A DNA stretch of 7,280 nt from DATBLE01 sp046732255 (GTDB taxonomy: Bacteria > Actinomycetota > Thermoleophilia > Gaiellales > Gaiellaceae). Positions 5,727 to 7,280 of the stretch are shown here, one piece after another. The notes under the pieces are model-generated. The model was not told the origin of the DNA. It searched no databases and saw only the letters and a list, made by a program, of their open reading frames with translations. Position 1 is the first letter of the stretch. The number at the start of each line of letters is the position of its first letter. Location: assembly GCA_046732255.1 (NCBI GenBank), contig JBKPMR010000026.1, positions 1 to 7,280 of the forward strand, written 5' to 3'. The translations under genes and the position numbers were made by a program.

Positions 5727-7280
5727 ACGCGAGCGCCGAGCGCAGGTTGTCGGCATCGGCGTCGAGTGTCGCGAACCAGCGCGTCTGCTGATCACCCGAG
5801 AGCTGTGGCTCCGCCTCTTCCGCCAGCGTGAGATACCACGCGGCATGCCGGTCTCTGACTTCGTCGACGCTGCCCGCCACCTCGAGTCGTTCTGCTGCGT
5901 ACTGCCGGACCGTTTCCAAGAGGCGATACCGTGTCGCGCCGCCTCGTTCCTCGGCGACGACGAGCGAGGCATCCACCAGGCGCGCGACGGAGTCGACTGC
6001 TCGCCCGGCGTCCCCGTCCAGACACGTGCTCGCAGCGGCATCGAGAGTGAACCCGCCCGCGAATACCGACAGACGCGCGAGCAGATGCCTCTCGTCGTCC
6101 GATAGGAGGCCGTGGCTCCAGTCCATCGCTTCACGCAGCGTGCGGTGTCGTGCGGGGGTCAGCCGTCGCCAGGAGACCAGGAACCGGAAGCGGTCGGCCA
6201 GGCGGCTCGCGATGTCGTCGAGCGAGAGCGCCTTGGCACGCGCTGCGGCCAGCTCGATCGCAAGCGGGAGCCCGTCGAGATCGCGACAGATGTCGGCGAC
6301 GCTCGAGAAAACCGAAGCGTCCTCGGCCAGCTGGGGTCGCACCGCCCGGGCCCTGGACAGGAACAGGCGAACGGCGTCCGCCGACTGGAGCTCGTCCGGA
6401 GAAGCACCCAGCGGTGGAACTTCGAGCGGCTGGACCGAGTAGTCGATCTCGCCCGCCACTCCCATGGGCTCGCGGCCGGTGGCGAGGATGACCAGCCGCG
6501 GGCAGCCGCCGAGCAGGCTCTGGGCGAGCTCGGCGCAGGCCTCGCGGAGGTGCTCGCAGTTGTCGAGCACGAGCAAGAGCACCGCGTCGCTCAGCCGACC
6601 GGCGAGCTGCTCGGAGACGGGCGCATCGGTCCGCTCGTGGACGTCCAGCGCAGCCGCGACGCTGCCGGCGACGAGCGACGGCTCCGAGAGTCCCGAGAAG
6701 TCGACGAAGTACAGGCCGTCCGGGAAGTCGAGGGCGGCTCGCATCGCAGCCTCCAGTGCCAGCCGGGTCTTGCCGACGCCCCCGACACCGGTGAGCGTGA
6801 CGAGCCGCTCCTCAGCGAGCAGCCGCTCGATGTCCGCGAGCTCTCGCTCGCGGCCGATGAAGCTCGTGAGCGGCGCCCGGAGGTTGGTTCGTTCTTCGAG
6901 GGGCTGCGCAGACGGGACTTCTTGCCGCAGGATCGACTGCTCCAGCGCTCTCAGTTCCTCGCTCGGCGCTAGGCCGAGCTCTTCGTCGAGCGTCGCGCGC
7001 GCACGCCGGTATGCCGCGAGGGCCTCGGCTTGGCGGCCGGAGCGGTAGAGCGCGAGCATCAGCTGGCGCCACAGGCGCTCGCGATACGGATGGCGATCGA
7101 GGATCGCTGCGAGCTCCCCGACCAGCTCGCCGTCGAGACCCAGCGCGAGGTCGGTCTCGATCCGCTCCTCGAGCGCGAGCAGACGGAGCTCATCCAGCCG
7201 ATCGGCCTCGGGTCGCAGGGCACCTTCGTCCGCAAGCTCTCCGAAGGGCCGCCCGTTCCAGAGCTCGAGCGCTGAACGTA
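5725..7280 (-). CDS. AfsR/SARP-like transcriptional regulator, BTAD and NB-ARC domains (N terminus beyond window, C terminus frameshifted)
   Basis: The reading frame is open to the right edge, so the gene starts outside the window; 517 codons are visible. The first visible 115 or so residues are a bacterial transcriptional activator domain (RSALELWNGRPFGELADEG, later YRERLWRQLMLALYRSGRQ). An NB-ARC nucleotide switch follows: GREREL, P-loop GVGGVGKTR (about 6763-6789), Walker B LLLVLDN, sensor-like ILATGREP, GLPLAIELAAAR, then a winged-helix segment with LSVFAGGFTLDAAA. A DNA-binding winged helix is expected further right. Such proteins are ATP-dependent activators, often of secondary metabolism or stress genes. 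The frame ends at TAA 5725-5727 in the middle of the NLRSALA linker, where relatives continue. Removing one base there restores the repeat domain, so this is probably a disrupted gene rather than a naturally short one. The target genes are unknown; the importer operon downstream is a neighbour on the same strand. Confidence 0.88.
   Translation of the reverse strand, partial: RSALELWNGRPFGELADEGALRPEADRLDELRLLALEERIETDLALGLDGELVGELAAILDRHPYRERLWRQLMLALYRSGRQAEALAAYRRARATLDEELGLAPSEELRALEQSILRQEVPSAQPLEERTNLRAPLTSFIGRERELADIERLLAEERLVTLTGVGGVGKTRLALEAAMRAALDFPDGLYFVDFSGLSEPSLVAGSVAAALDVHERTDAPVSEQLAGRLSDAVLLLVLDNCEHLREACAELAQSLLGGCPRLVILATGREPMGVAGEIDYSVQPLEVPPLGASPDELQSADAVRLFLSRARAVRPQLAEDASVFSSVADICRDLDGLPLAIELAAARAKALSLDDIASRLADRFRFLVSWRRLTPARHRTLREAMDWSHGLLSDDERHLLARLSVFAGGFTLDAAASTCLDGDAGRAVDSVARLVDASLVVAEERGGATRYRLLETVRQYAAERLEVAGSVDEVRDRHAAWYLTLAEEAEPQLSGDQQTRWFATLDADADNLRSALA

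Overview
The window is very GC-rich and reads as chromosomal DNA of an actinobacterium. The BTAD/NB-ARC regulator, the glutamine-type amino-acid transporter and the small secreted proteins would fit an uncultured soil lineage such as Thermoleophilia. That placement is inferred from style of sequence only, because no marker gene is present.

Left part (1-1186): a small secreted protein runs off the left edge on the minus strand. A short divergent promoter region with 11-bp phased repeats separates it from a plus-strand secreted PepSY-like protein, which ends at a strong GC hairpin. A 64-aa plus-strand protein of unknown function follows, and its end converges on the next gene.

Middle part (1192-5214, all minus strand): read in transcription order, a three-gene amino-acid ABC importer comes first (binding protein, permease, ATPase; 5214 down to 2823). 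The genes are tightly packed and the last two overlap. After it lies a pair of similar hairpins in inverted orientation with compensating stem changes, resembling a REP/BIME-type repeat. Next is a large predicted exported copper monooxygenase of the PHM/DBH type with a cytochrome c domain at its N terminus (start about 2682, end 1192). This is the most distinctive enzyme of the window.

Right part (5271-7280, minus strand): an AfsR-like regulator enters from the right edge with BTAD and NB-ARC domains. It is interrupted by a one-base frameshift at 5725-5727. The tetratricopeptide-like C-terminal part continues in another frame, probably slips again near 5442-5447 and then stops, so the gene looks broken or miscalled at the base level.

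I see no tRNA, rRNA, CRISPR array or insertion sequence. No wholly new multi-gene system is evident. The best leads are the cytochrome-copper monooxygenase fusion, the phased operator, the covarying inverted hairpin pair and the small cysteine-containing secreted protein.
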